Numbered from the stretch's first letter, positions 1-6,654 are shown. The stretch is DNA of 9,181 nt from Desulfobulbaceae bacterium (GCA_031256095.1 JAIRRG010000178.1:1-9181), one strand, 5' to 3'. Translations and numbers: made by a program. Notes: generated from the letters alone by a model not told the origin.

Positions 1-198
1 GGGCCCCTTGACAGATTTTTGAAAATGTACTGACCGGGCATAGGTTTCATATTGCCTTTCATGGCAATCTTTACAGGTGATTGCTCCGATGAAACCCGTG
101 TTAGCGCGAGCATCGGCGGCGGCGCTCGTTGACGGGCTGGAACTGAACAAGAGCAGGCCGAGCGGCACGAGCAGTACGGTAAAACTGATCTTCTTCAT
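1..198 (-). CDS. Multihaem cytochrome c, N-terminal fragment (cut by window edge)
   Basis: The first 66 residues of an exported c-type cytochrome; the rest lies beyond position 1. The ATG at 198 follows a GGAG ribosome binding site (GGAGAAAAATAATG on the minus strand). The protein opens with MKK and a hydrophobic stretch (about residues 5-19), then a small-residue region ending in SAAADA, which reads as a Sec signal peptide cleaved near residues 27-29. A haem attachment motif CKDCH follows at about residues 42-46, and a downstream SVH (about 57-59) resembles the 'CxxCH ... SVH' opening of periplasmic multihaem cytochromes, where the second His can serve as a distal haem ligand. That assignment is family knowledge plus inference; only one CxxCH is visible. 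It lies 53 bases downstream of the SUMF1-fold gene on the same strand, so the two are probably co-transcribed. The number of haems and the electron partner cannot be seen here. Confidence 0.8.
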   Translation of the reverse strand, partial: MKKISFTVLLVPLGLLLFSSSPSTSAAADARANTGFIGAITCKDCHERQYETYARSVHFQKSVKGP

Positions 199-251
199 TA
201 TTTTTCTCCAGGGTTTCTTAGGATTGCCGACGGTAGCGATTATCTCTTGCT

Positions 252-1082
252 TCAGGGTCCGGATTTGACGAGGCGGAAGCCGAGGGCATGGTGGCCGAAA
301 TCGGGGGAAAGCCCGACCCGGTTCGAGCTACGAACCCCCAAGGGACCGTTGCTCCAACCACCGCCACGTATGACACGGTATTCACCCAACCCGTGATAGA
401 CCGGATTGTCCTTCGGTAGCTTGGAGTAAGCTTCGCTGTTATAGACATCCTCACACCACTCCCAGACATTGCCCAACATGTCGTAGAGCCCATAGCCATT
501 GGCCGCGAAACTGCCGACTGGAGCGGATACCGCATAGCCATCGTCGCAGGCGAAGGTTGTCCATGTGGACCACTGCTTTTTGGCCGTCAGATCCGCAACA
601 TTGGCATATTTGCAGGTTTCGTCGGGATTATTGCCCCAAAAGCGGCTCTCGTTCGAACCAGCCCGGACGGCGTATTCCCACTCGGCCTCTGTTGGCAGCC
701 GGTAGGTCTGGCCGGTTTGGAGGGAGAGCCATTTGGCATAGGCAACAGCATCATTCCAGGAGACATTGACCACCGGTTGCTTATCGTCGTTCAATGTGCT
801 CCCTTGGGCGCTGCCACTGTTATGCTGTGGCTTGAATCGCCGGTATTGGCTGTTGGTCACTTCAAAGCGACTGATGGCAAAATTGGACACACACACTTCA
901 TGGGCGGGCCGTTCATTCGGATCACCGTCGCCGACCGAATCGCCCATCTGAAAGCAACCGCCTTTGACCGGGACAAACACCATCCCGCCTGTTGCATCGG
1001 CAACCGGAGATGCGGCTTGAGCCGCCTGGATAGCAAGTAAAAAGGGAAAGAAAAAGAATAGGCCAAATCTCCTGAAAACCAT
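252..1082 (-). CDS. Exported SUMF1/FGE-fold (formylglycine-generating-enzyme-like) protein
   Basis: A 276-residue protein of the FGE-sulfatase (SUMF1/EgtB/PvdO) family. An ATG exists at 1121, but the start at 1082 is chosen because a strong AGGAGGT lies 5 bases upstream of it and it puts a signal peptide at the N-terminus: MVFRR, a hydrophobic core (about residues 6-18) and likely cleavage after AQA at residue 23. Family marks in order are GGCFQMGD, a segment ending RFEVTNSQYRRF, NVSWNDAVAYAKWLS, YRLPTEAEWEYAVRAG, GLYDMLGNVWEWCEDVY and the closing VIRGGGWSN...ALGFRLV. True formylglycine-generating enzymes carry a copper-binding Cys pair just after the GG(S/G)W motif; here that stretch reads GGGWSNGPLGVRSSNR with no Cys, so sulfatase-activating chemistry is unlikely. 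Known relatives without it include NirV-like and PvdO-like periplasmic proteins. A role in maturing or assisting the adjacent cytochrome c is inference from gene order only. Confidence 0.85.
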   Translation of the reverse strand: MVFRRFGLFFFFPFLLAIQAAQAASPVADATGGMVFVPVKGGCFQMGDSVGDGDPNERPAHEVCVSNFAISRFEVTNSQYRRFKPQHNSGSAQGSTLNDDKQPVVNVSWNDAVAYAKWLSLQTGQTYRLPTEAEWEYAVRAGSNESRFWGNNPDETCKYANVADLTAKKQWSTWTTFACDDGYAVSAPVGSFAANGYGLYDMLGNVWEWCEDVYNSEAYSKLPKDNPVYHGLGEYRVIRGGGWSNGPLGVRSSNRVGLSPDFGHHALGFRLVKSGP

Positions 1083-1087
1083 TTTGC

Positions 1088-1094
1088 ACCTCCT
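1088..1094 (-). promoter_or_regulatory. Ribosome binding site that fixes the SUMF1-fold start
   Basis: AGGAGGT on the minus strand, 5 bases before the ATG at 1082. It favours this ATG over the in-frame ATG at 1121, and the resulting protein begins directly with a signal peptide. Confidence 0.75.
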
Positions 1095-1180
1095 GGAGTG
1101 GTTCAAGACTTGATCTGACAAATATCTTTATATTGACCGTTTTCCTGTCGGATCAGTTGTAGTTGAGCTGTAGTGGGTAG

Positions 1181-1222
1181 TGGGCCCGTAAGCGATTTTT
1201 GTGGGACCGGTAAGCGATTTTG
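1181..1222. repeat. Two tandem 21-base imperfect repeats, possibly an insertion-sequence end
   Basis: Two consecutive 21-base units lie at 1181-1201 and 1202-1222. Both read TGGG(C/A)CC, then (G)GTAAGCGATTTT, then G. They differ by one substitution, one base in the G run and one base in the T run. A shorter tandem TAGTGGG pair abuts them at 1171-1184. The repeats lie between the SUMF1-fold gene and the last recognisable codons of the IS256 remnant. Multiple short direct repeats at the tips are typical of IS21-family ends, and IS256 ends also fall near this distance from the transposase stop, so a leftover element end is likely. Which family it belongs to is inference. The same stretch (1083-1239) must also contain any promoter for the SUMF1-fold gene; I see no convincing -35/-10 pair. 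Confidence 0.6.
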
Positions 1223-1239
1223 TGTAAATAGCATTTTTG

Positions 1240-1880
1240 CTAGAAGTTTGGCATCCGTTCTCCAACATGATGCAGAACTAGTTTAACGCCATTTTCCATT
1301 TTTTCATAAGCATTGTCTATTCCTTGAATATACTGGTCAGTGCCAGATAAAGCAACTTGAGCATAGACTCATCATGGGAGAACGATCCCGGATTTTTTGT
1401 TACCTTTCGCAAGGACATGTTCAACGATTCGATGGCGTTGGTCGTATAGATGACCCGTCGTATCTGTGGTAGATAGGCAAAATAAGGGATGATCCGCTGC
1501 CAGTTGTTCCGCCATGATTGACTCACTTTGGGATGGGCGGTACCCACTTCGCAGTGAAAGCAGTCGGTTGCATCTCCGCCTGGTCGACGGCCGTAGCGTA
1601 ACAATCTCCTTCAGGCCAAACGCCATTTCCCGGCGTTGTTTCCAGGAAACGAAATGCAAACTGTGCCGCACCAAATGTACGATGTGCACAGTTGGACTTG
1701 GGAAACGCGGCCTCAATGGCTTCGGGAACGCCCTTCAAGCCATCAACGCAGGCAACAGGGAATCCTAACCTACTGATTATTCAACCCGGTCAGGATAGAT
1801 AACCAAAGCTTTGCTCTTTCGGTTTCGGCGGTCCGTACGCCAAGAACCGTCTTGCCCCCTCCAAAGTCAAGGCTATTGTC
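1240..1880 (-). pseudogene. Decayed IS256-family (Mutator-type) transposase remnant
   Basis: The C-terminal half of an IS256-family transposase, readable only by changing frame repeatedly. In transcription order the pieces are: IALTLEGAR (about 1865-1845); TVLGVRTAETERAKLWLSIL (about 1845-1790); FPVACVDGLKGVPEAIEAAF (about 1760-1700); IVHLVRHSLHFVSWKQRREM with GLKEI (about 1700-1610); AVDQAE...FTAKWVPPIPK (about 1605-1523); and SQSWRNNWQRIIPYF, IRRVIYTTNAIESLN, LRKVTKNPGSF, KLLYLAL (about 1525-1325). Two in-frame TAG codons follow, at 1317-1319 and near 1275, after which family-like WKMALN and FCIML still match. This means about five frameshifts and two nonsense codons. Roughly the first 190 residues of a normal transposase of about 400 are missing. 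The remnant begins just after the malic enzyme stop codon. The element cannot make active transposase. Confidence 0.88.
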
Positions 1881-1890
1881 CCGGAGTGTG

Positions 1891-3219
1891 TCAGATCATG
1901 CTCAGGTCGTAGGTATCCAAGTGGGCGTGCAGACGCTTGTGGGCGTCGTCAATGCGTTGGCGCAGGGCGGCCTTGTAGGCGGTCATGTCGAGCTTTTTCG
2001 TGGCGACACCCGAATCGATAGCCGCTTGGGCCACGGCCGGGGCTTCCCATTCGAGCAGGCGGAAATCGAGGGCCTTGGGCATGACGTAGTCAAGGCCGAA
2101 CTTCAGTTCCTTGACGCCGTACATGTCGCAGATCTCGGAGGGAACCTTTTCCCGCGTCAGAGCGGCGATGGCTTTGGCGGCGGCCATTTTCATTGCTTCG
2201 TTGATCTTTTTGGCGCCAGCGTCGAGGGCACCCCGAAAGATGAAGGGGAAGCCAGAGACGTTATTAACCTGGTTGGGGAAATCCGAGCGGCCGGTGCCCA
2301 TGATGGCGTCGGGGCGGGCGGCTTTAGCGTCGGTGTAAGAGATTTCGGGATCGGGGTTGGCCATGGCGAAGATGATCGGGCTCTTGCCCATGGCCTTGAC
2401 CATATCCTGAGTGACAAGGCCGGCCTGGGAAAGGCCGAGGAAGACGTCAGCGCCCTTCAGAGCCTCGCCCAAGCTTTTATATTCGCTCTTCTGGGCTTCG
2501 GCGAAAAAGGTCTTGGTCGAGTGCAGACCGGTACGGCCTTTGTGGATGTGGCCCTTGGAATCGAACATGGCGACATTGCCCTTGTTTACGCCCATGGCGA
2601 CGTAGAGCTTGCTGCAGGAGATGGCGGCCGCGCCGGCTCCAGAGACCACCACGCGCAGGTCTTCGATTTTTTTGCCGGTGATCTCGCAGGCATTGATGAG
2701 GCCGGCGGCGCTGACAATGGCGGTGCCGTGTTGGTCGTCGTGGAAGACGGGGATGTCGAGGGTGTCAATCAGCGTCTGTTCGATCTCGAAGCATTCCGGG
2801 GCCTTGATATCTTCAAGGTTGATACCGCCGATGGTCGGTTCGAGCATCTTGCAGAATTCGATGACCTGCTCGGGTTTGGGGGCGTTGATAGAGAAGTCGT
2901 AGACGTCAATGTCGGCGAAGATTTTGAACAGTAATCCCTTGCCTTCCATGACCGGCTTGGCGGCCCTGGGGCCGATATTGCCGAGGCCAAGGACGGCGGT
3001 GCCGTTGGAAACCACGGCGACCAGGTTGCCGCGATTGGTGTATTCCCAGGACTTTTCGGGGTCAGCGTAAATGGCGCGGCAGGCTTCGGCAACGCCGGGG
3101 GAATAGGCCAAGGCTAAGTCTTTCTGGTTGCGGAAGGGTTTACAAGGTACCACTTCAAGCTTACCGTTCCGGGCTACGGAATGGTAGCGCAGGGCTTCTT
3201 CTTTGGTAAACAGAGACAT
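1891..3219 (-). CDS. NAD(P)-dependent malic enzyme, MaeB-like without phosphotransacetylase domain
   Basis: Oxidative decarboxylation of malate to pyruvate and CO2 with NAD(P), in the cytoplasm, or the reverse carboxylation. The protein has 442 residues: a malic N-terminal domain (about 1-160) and an NAD-binding domain (about 165-410). It is therefore the short bacterial form, lacking the C-terminal phosphotransacetylase-like domain of E. coli MaeB (about 760 residues). Visible motifs are AYSPGVAEAC (Tyr39, candidate general acid), VMEGKGLLFKIFADID (Lys94, candidate general base), LEDI (Glu136, Asp137) and FHDDQHGTA (Asp162) for the divalent metal, and VVSGAGAAAI for the dinucleotide. The ATG at 3219 is preceded by GAGG 9 bases upstream. 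NAD versus NADP preference cannot be read safely. The gene is divergent from the small membrane-protein gene, with 129 bases between them. Downstream, the IS256 remnant starts almost at the stop codon, so any original terminator may have been lost. Confidence 0.93.
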   Translation of the reverse strand: MSLFTKEEALRYHSVARNGKLEVVPCKPFRNQKDLALAYSPGVAEACRAIYADPEKSWEYTNRGNLVAVVSNGTAVLGLGNIGPRAAKPVMEGKGLLFKIFADIDVYDFSINAPKPEQVIEFCKMLEPTIGGINLEDIKAPECFEIEQTLIDTLDIPVFHDDQHGTAIVSAAGLINACEITGKKIEDLRVVVSGAGAAAISCSKLYVAMGVNKGNVAMFDSKGHIHKGRTGLHSTKTFFAEAQKSEYKSLGEALKGADVFLGLSQAGLVTQDMVKAMGKSPIIFAMANPDPEISYTDAKAARPDAIMGTGRSDFPNQVNNVSGFPFIFRGALDAGAKKINEAMKMAAAKAIAALTREKVPSEICDMYGVKELKFGLDYVMPKALDFRLLEWEAPAVAQAAIDSGVATKKLDMTAYKAALRQRIDDAHKRLHAHLDTYDLSMI

Positions 3220-3348
3220 AACAAAATCCTCAAGAATAGAGTGAGCTGTTGAAGCGGGTGAGCGGCGAATGACAAAATGCTAGGGTAGGCCTTAGTGCAA
3301 TTAAACGCAAGATTTTTCCGGATTTTCCATTAGCAAGGATGGCCTGAC

Positions 3349-3690
3349 ATGCTCTTGATTTGGCTTTTGTCCTATTTCTTTGGCGGCATCTTCCTCGCGA
3401 ACGCGCTCCCCCACCTGATCAGCGGCATGATGGGCAGGCCGTTCCAAAGTCCTTTCGCCAAACCACCGGGTGAAGGTCTTTCCTCGTCGACCGTCAACGT
3501 GCTTTGGGGCTTTTCCAACATCGTTATCGGCTATTTGTTCGTCTGCCGTGTCGGTGATTTTAGCTTGGAAGACACGGCTGACGTCGCCGCCCTGGGCGCC
3601 GGTGTGCTCCTGATTGCACTGTTTTCGGCACGGCGATTCGGTCGCTTTAATGGCGGCAATACCCCGGATCATACGCCGGACCATCAATGA
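3349..3690 (+). CDS. Small conserved-looking membrane protein of unknown function
   Basis: A 113-residue protein and the only convincing plus-strand gene. AAGGA lies 9 bases before the ATG at 3349. Three hydrophobic segments are visible: about residues 1-25 (LIWLLSYFFGGIFLANALP), 47-66 (VLWGFSNIVIGYLFV) and 77-95 (AALGAGVLLIALFSA). A polar, Gly/Pro-rich loop between the first two contains HLISGMMGRPFQSPFAKPPG. That loop looks like a conserved family signature, and I have the impression of having seen it in proteobacterial hypothetical proteins, but I cannot name a family or function. The C-terminus ends in a short TPDH repeat. It sits between the malic enzyme and the fumarate reductase genes but on the opposite strand, so it is not part of either transcript. 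The minus-strand reading across it (3301-3687) is low-complexity antisense and was not taken as a gene. Confidence 0.7.
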   Translation: MLLIWLLSYFFGGIFLANALPHLISGMMGRPFQSPFAKPPGEGLSSSTVNVLWGFSNIVIGYLFVCRVGDFSLEDTADVAALGAGVLLIALFSARRFGRFNGGNTPDHTPDHQ

Positions 3691-3902
3691 AGGCTCCCGT
3701 TTCGGGCATCTTCTCCTCTCTCATTGCATGGTTTCAAACTGATCTGTTGCAAAAGCTCCTTGGCGCACATCCGCTCCAGGCTTTCGGCAAAGCCGATGAC
3801 TTCCGGCGTCGCCTTGCAGGAGCCAGATGCCACAGGCGGCGCGGCCAAGCGAAGCCGACCGGCTACTTCAGGACGCGGCCCACCATGTGTCCAATCAGAC
3901 AA
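3684..3902 (-). CDS. Doubtful small ORF or gene remnant downstream of frdB
   Basis: This 72-codon reading starts at a TTG at 3902 and has no good ribosome binding site. Its second half (ATPEVIGFAESLERMCAKEL and QQISLKPC) shows coding-like GC-rich third positions and a helix-like pattern. The first half (PRPEVAGRLRLAAPPVASGS) looks like non-coding sequence. A second short reading in another minus frame (3863-3970, 35 codons) contains GWKGITYEHCLIGHMVGRVL and stops at 3863; its GGAGGA abuts the ATG too closely to be a good ribosome binding site. The two could be pieces of one decayed gene or accidental readings inside a repeat. I recognise neither. The 3' end overlaps the tail of the plus-strand membrane-protein gene. 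Confidence 0.25.
   Translation of the reverse strand: MSDWTHGGPRPEVAGRLRLAAPPVASGSCKATPEVIGFAESLERMCAKELLQQISLKPCNERGEDARNGSLH
3779..3794. repeat. 16-base perfect hairpin, copy 1
   Basis: GGCTTT, loop CGGC, AAAGCC: a perfect 6-base-pair stem with a 4-base loop. It matches copy 2 at 3931-3946 at 15 of 16 positions; the only difference is one loop base. Confidence 0.6.
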
Positions 3903-3930
3903 TGTTCGTAGGTAATGCCTTTCCAGCCAA

Positions 3931-3946
3931 GGCTTTCGTCAAAGCC
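3931..3946. repeat. 16-base perfect hairpin, copy 2
   Basis: GGCTTT, loop CGTC, AAAGCC: the same stem as copy 1, in direct orientation 152 bases further on. No T-run follows on either strand, so it does not look like a simple intrinsic terminator. Confidence 0.6.
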
Positions 3947-3971
3947 CGAAAGGGGTGGGGAGAGAAACATT

Positions 3972-3986
3972 CCTCCCAGTCGGAGG
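3972..3986 (-). terminator. Weak candidate terminator hairpin after frdB
   Basis: CCTCC, loop, GGAGG forms a 5-base-pair stem 14 bases past the frdB stop codon, followed on the minus strand by AATGTTTCTCT, which is only moderately T-rich. An overlapping alternative stem GGGCA/TGCCC lies at 3985-4000. Placement fits the end of the frdCAB transcript, but the structure is short and the T-run poor. Confidence 0.3.
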
Positions 3987-3999
3987 GCAGGGCTGTGCC

Positions 4000-4761
4000 C
4001 TACAACCTAACCTCGCGCCGTAAGAATTTGGGCAACAGGTTATTGGCGGCGGCGAAAGCCATTTTTAGGCGCAACTTGCCGAGTACCTCCTGCAGGGGCA
4101 AGCGCTTGGGGCAGACGTCCTGACAGCCAAACAGGCCCATGCAGCCGAAGACGCCTTCATCCGTGCCTATGATGTCGAAGTAGTCCTTTTCGGTCCGCTC
4201 GTCGCGGGGATCCAGGATGAAGCGGGCAATGCGGTTTAAGGCTGTCGCGCCCAGGAAGTCGTCGCGCATCAGCGCCGTGCCGCAGGCGGCCACACAACAG
4301 CCGCATTCCACACAGCGGTCAAGCTCGTAGATGCGCTCGGCCAGGGCGTTGTCCATGCGTTCTTCCTGGGCATTCGGGTCAAAGACCTTCTTGGTGTGGC
4401 ACCAGGACTCGATCTTTTTGGCCATGCCCCTAAACCATGTGCCCGTATCCACGGAGAGATCGCCCACCAGCTTGAAGACGGGCAGGGGCATGAGGGTGAT
4501 TTTATCCGGAAAATCCTTGGTCTTGGTGTGGCAGGCAAGACCCGGGCGGCCGTTTACGACCATGGCGCAGGCGCCGCAGATGGCGGCCCGGCAGCAGAAG
4601 TCGAATTGCAGCGAGTGGTCTTGTTCCTCGCGCAGGCGGTTCAGGGCGATGAAAAGGGTCATCGACTCCGTTTCCTCAAGGCGAAACTCCTGCATATGCG
4701 GGAACGAAGCGGAATCCTGCGGATTATAGCGGAAGATATTGAACGTCAGCATTCTGGCCAT
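4000..4761 (-). CDS. frdB: Fumarate reductase / succinate dehydrogenase iron-sulfur subunit
   Basis: The electron-transfer subunit linking FrdA's flavin to the haems and menaquinone site of FrdC, on the membrane surface. It has 253 residues and three Fe-S clusters by motif. The N-terminal ferredoxin domain has CRAAICGAC and a later Cys (57, 62, 65, 77) for the [2Fe-2S]. The C-terminal domain has CVECGCCVAACG (150, 153, 156) plus Cys217 in CQDVCP for the [4Fe-4S], and Cys160, 207 and 213 for the [3Fe-4S]. These fall at, or one residue from, the published Wolinella FrdB positions as I recall them, supporting the Wolinella type. The ATG at 4761 shares one base with the frdA stop (TAATG), with GGGAG 9 bases upstream inside frdA, so translation is probably coupled. 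The sequence alone does not tell fumarate reductase from succinate dehydrogenase. Confidence 0.95.
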   Translation of the reverse strand: MARMLTFNIFRYNPQDSASFPHMQEFRLEETESMTLFIALNRLREEQDHSLQFDFCCRAAICGACAMVVNGRPGLACHTKTKDFPDKITLMPLPVFKLVGDLSVDTGTWFRGMAKKIESWCHTKKVFDPNAQEERMDNALAERIYELDRCVECGCCVAACGTALMRDDFLGATALNRIARFILDPRDERTEKDYFDIIGTDEGVFGCMGLFGCQDVCPKRLPLQEVLGKLRLKMAFAAANNLLPKFLRREVRL

Positions 4762-6641
4762 TATTTCTCGCTCCCTTGTGCCTTGCCGTTGGCGCCTTTG
4801 GGAGCGGCTTCGGGCGGGTTGTCCATGGGGATGGTCTTGCCGCCGCCGTAACCGCGATCACCTGGAGGCATTTCAAAGACTTTGGTTGCCGGCTCGTAGT
4901 TGAGGACAGGTTTGTCGGCTGCGGAATCGGGCCAGGTGGCCAGGGTGCGCGTCAGCCAATCGCGGTCGTTTCTTTCGGGGAAATCCTCGCGGGTGTGAGC
5001 GCCACGCGATTCGGTGCGGTTCAGGGCCGCGTGGGTCACACACAGGGCAAGCTTGACCTGTCCCTCGATTTTCAAAGCAAGCGAGAGTTCCGGGCTGGCC
5101 CCGAGGCCGCTTGATTTCAGGCCCACTTTGCGGGCGCGGTCAAGGACAGTGTTGAGCCTTGCAATGCTCTCCTGCAGGTCCTTGCCGTTGCGGAAGATGC
5201 CCGCCCCGAGGATCAGCGCGTCGTACATTGCCTCGCGCACGGCATAGACGTCTTCGCCGCCATTGGCCCCTGAGATGAGGCTCTGGATGCGGGCCTGCTG
5301 TTTGGCCACGGCGTCGCGCATGGTTTCGGTTTTGAACACGGTGTCCGCGCCTTTCAGGTATTCGACCACCTTGCCGCCGATGACCATGCCGGCGACGACG
5401 GTTTCGGCCAGGGAGTTGCCGCCTAGGCGGTTAAAACCGTGCATATCCCAGCAGGAAGCCTCACCCGCCGAGAACAGCCCTTTCAGACCGTAGGCGGCGC
5501 CGTCTTTGTTCACACGCAGGCCGCCCATGGAGTAGTGATGAGTGGGACGCACGGGGATAAGCTGGGTGACGGGATCAACGCCCAAAAAGGACTGGCAAAT
5601 ATCCTCTACTTCGCGCAGCTTGGTGTGGATGTGGTGCGCGCCCAGGTGACGGATATCCAACCACAGGTGTTGGCCGTAGACGCTTTTGACACCAAAGCCC
5701 TTGCGTATGTGTTCGACCATCCGCCGGGAGACCACATCGCGGGAAGCCAATTCCTGCTTTTCGGGTTCGTAGTCGGGCATGAAACGGTATTCGTTGACGT
5801 CAAGGAGAGTGCCGCCGTCGCCGCGGCAACCTTCGGTGACCAGGATGTCGGTGGGTACAACGCCGGTCGGGTGAAACTGGATGGCCTCGGGATTGCCGAA
5901 GGGCACGACGCCGGTATCGAGGGCGATGGCCATGCCGCCGCCGTCGCAGATCACGGCGTTGGTGGTGGCGCGGTAGAGACGGCCATAGCCGCCGGTGGCG
6001 ATGAGTACGGCGCGGGCCAGATAGGCGCGCAATTCACCGGTCTTCATACAGCGCACGACGGCGCCCATGCAGGTTGAACCGTCATGAATCAGGGCAATGG
6101 CTTCGGTCTTGTCATGGACTTCGACGCCCATCTGGGTGGCGCGATTATCCAGGGCGTAGAGCACGGCGTGGCCGGTGCCGTCCGAGGTGTAGCAGGTGCG
6201 CCATTTGGCTGTGCCGCCAAAGGAGCGGGAGTGGATAAGTCCTTCATTTTCTGGCTTTTCGTAAGCCTGAAAGGGTTTGCCGCCCTTGTAATAAGTCTGC
6301 TCGCCGCCGATCACGCGGTTCCAGGGCACGCCCCAGAAGGCCATCTGGCGCATGGCGATGGGGGCGTTATTGACGAAGATGCGGGCCACTTCCTGATCGC
6401 ATCCCCAGTCGGAGCCTTTAACCGTGTCGGCGAAGTGGACGTCCGGGGAGTCTCCCTCGCCCATGGCCGAGTTGCCGAGAGCCGCCTGCATACCGCCCAT
6501 GGCGGCCGCCGAGTGGGAACGTCTGGCCGGGACTAAAGACAGGCAGATGGCGGAAAAGCCATTGTCAGCGGCTTCGATGGCGACGCGCTCGCCGGCCAGT
6601 CCGGCGCCAATGCACAAAAGATCTGATTGGAATATTTGCAT
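4761..6641 (-). CDS. frdA: Fumarate reductase / succinate dehydrogenase flavoprotein subunit
   Basis: The catalytic subunit interconverting fumarate and succinate. It has 626 residues, close to the 637-656 usual for Geobacter and Wolinella relatives. The FAD dinucleotide fold opens with CIGAGLAGERVAIEAA (about 10-25). RSHSAAAMGG contains His43, the residue that binds FAD covalently in this family. Active-site residues fall where Wolinella FrdA has them: His257 (QFHPTGVVPTD), Arg301 (ELASRDVVSRRM), His369 (PTHHYSMGGL) and Arg405 (FNRLGGNSLAET, one residue later than the Wolinella number). The capping domain and C-terminal helical region follow; the Gly/Lys-rich end (PKGANGKAQGSEK) looks flexible. 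The start at 6641 has only a weak AAAAG upstream and lies 13 bases after the frdC stop, so initiation probably depends on coupling to frdC. Confidence 0.96.
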   Translation of the reverse strand: MQIFQSDLLCIGAGLAGERVAIEAADNGFSAICLSLVPARRSHSAAAMGGMQAALGNSAMGEGDSPDVHFADTVKGSDWGCDQEVARIFVNNAPIAMRQMAFWGVPWNRVIGGEQTYYKGGKPFQAYEKPENEGLIHSRSFGGTAKWRTCYTSDGTGHAVLYALDNRATQMGVEVHDKTEAIALIHDGSTCMGAVVRCMKTGELRAYLARAVLIATGGYGRLYRATTNAVICDGGGMAIALDTGVVPFGNPEAIQFHPTGVVPTDILVTEGCRGDGGTLLDVNEYRFMPDYEPEKQELASRDVVSRRMVEHIRKGFGVKSVYGQHLWLDIRHLGAHHIHTKLREVEDICQSFLGVDPVTQLIPVRPTHHYSMGGLRVNKDGAAYGLKGLFSAGEASCWDMHGFNRLGGNSLAETVVAGMVIGGKVVEYLKGADTVFKTETMRDAVAKQQARIQSLISGANGGEDVYAVREAMYDALILGAGIFRNGKDLQESIARLNTVLDRARKVGLKSSGLGASPELSLALKIEGQVKLALCVTHAALNRTESRGAHTREDFPERNDRDWLTRTLATWPDSAADKPVLNYEPATKVFEMPPGDRGYGGGKTIPMDNPPEAAPKGANGKAQGSEK

Positions 6642-6654
6642 GAGCGGCTACTTT

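Larger units (their letters stand above)
3691..3999. other. About 300-base interval without a convincing gene
   Basis: This stretch lies between the plus-strand membrane-protein gene and frdB, which converge on it. It holds two near-identical 16-base hairpins (3779-3794 and 3931-3946), a third small hairpin next to the frdB stop, and only doubtful short ORFs. The palindrome pair suggests an intergenic repeat element or a gene remnant rather than unique spacer. Which of these it is cannot be decided from one copy. Confidence 0.5.

Noticed and set aside
1083..1140. TATAAA at about 1128-1133 (minus strand) as a -10 box for the SUMF1-fold gene
   Set aside because: The -10 looks fair, but no -35 resembling TTGACA lies 16-19 bases upstream, so it was not called as a promoter.
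1852..2934. A 360-codon plus-strand open reading frame
   Set aside because: It lies antisense to the malic enzyme, whose motifs are all intact. The translation is Gly/Ala/Asp-rich with no family motif, the usual antisense effect of GC-rich codons.
3301..3687. A 128-codon minus-strand reading
   Set aside because: It mirrors the small membrane-protein gene. The plus-strand reading has a ribosome binding site and three hydrophobic segments, while this one is charged and patternless.
3687..3911. A plus-strand reading overlapping the membrane-protein stop codon as ATGA
   Set aside because: The overlap looks like translational coupling, but the protein becomes Arg-rich and patternless after about 35 residues and there is no ribosome binding site beyond the overlap.
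5439..6536. Two long plus-strand readings (5439-6077 and 6084-6536)
   Set aside because: Both are antisense to frdA, which carries every expected flavin and active-site residue; they have low-complexity composition and no ribosome binding sites of note.
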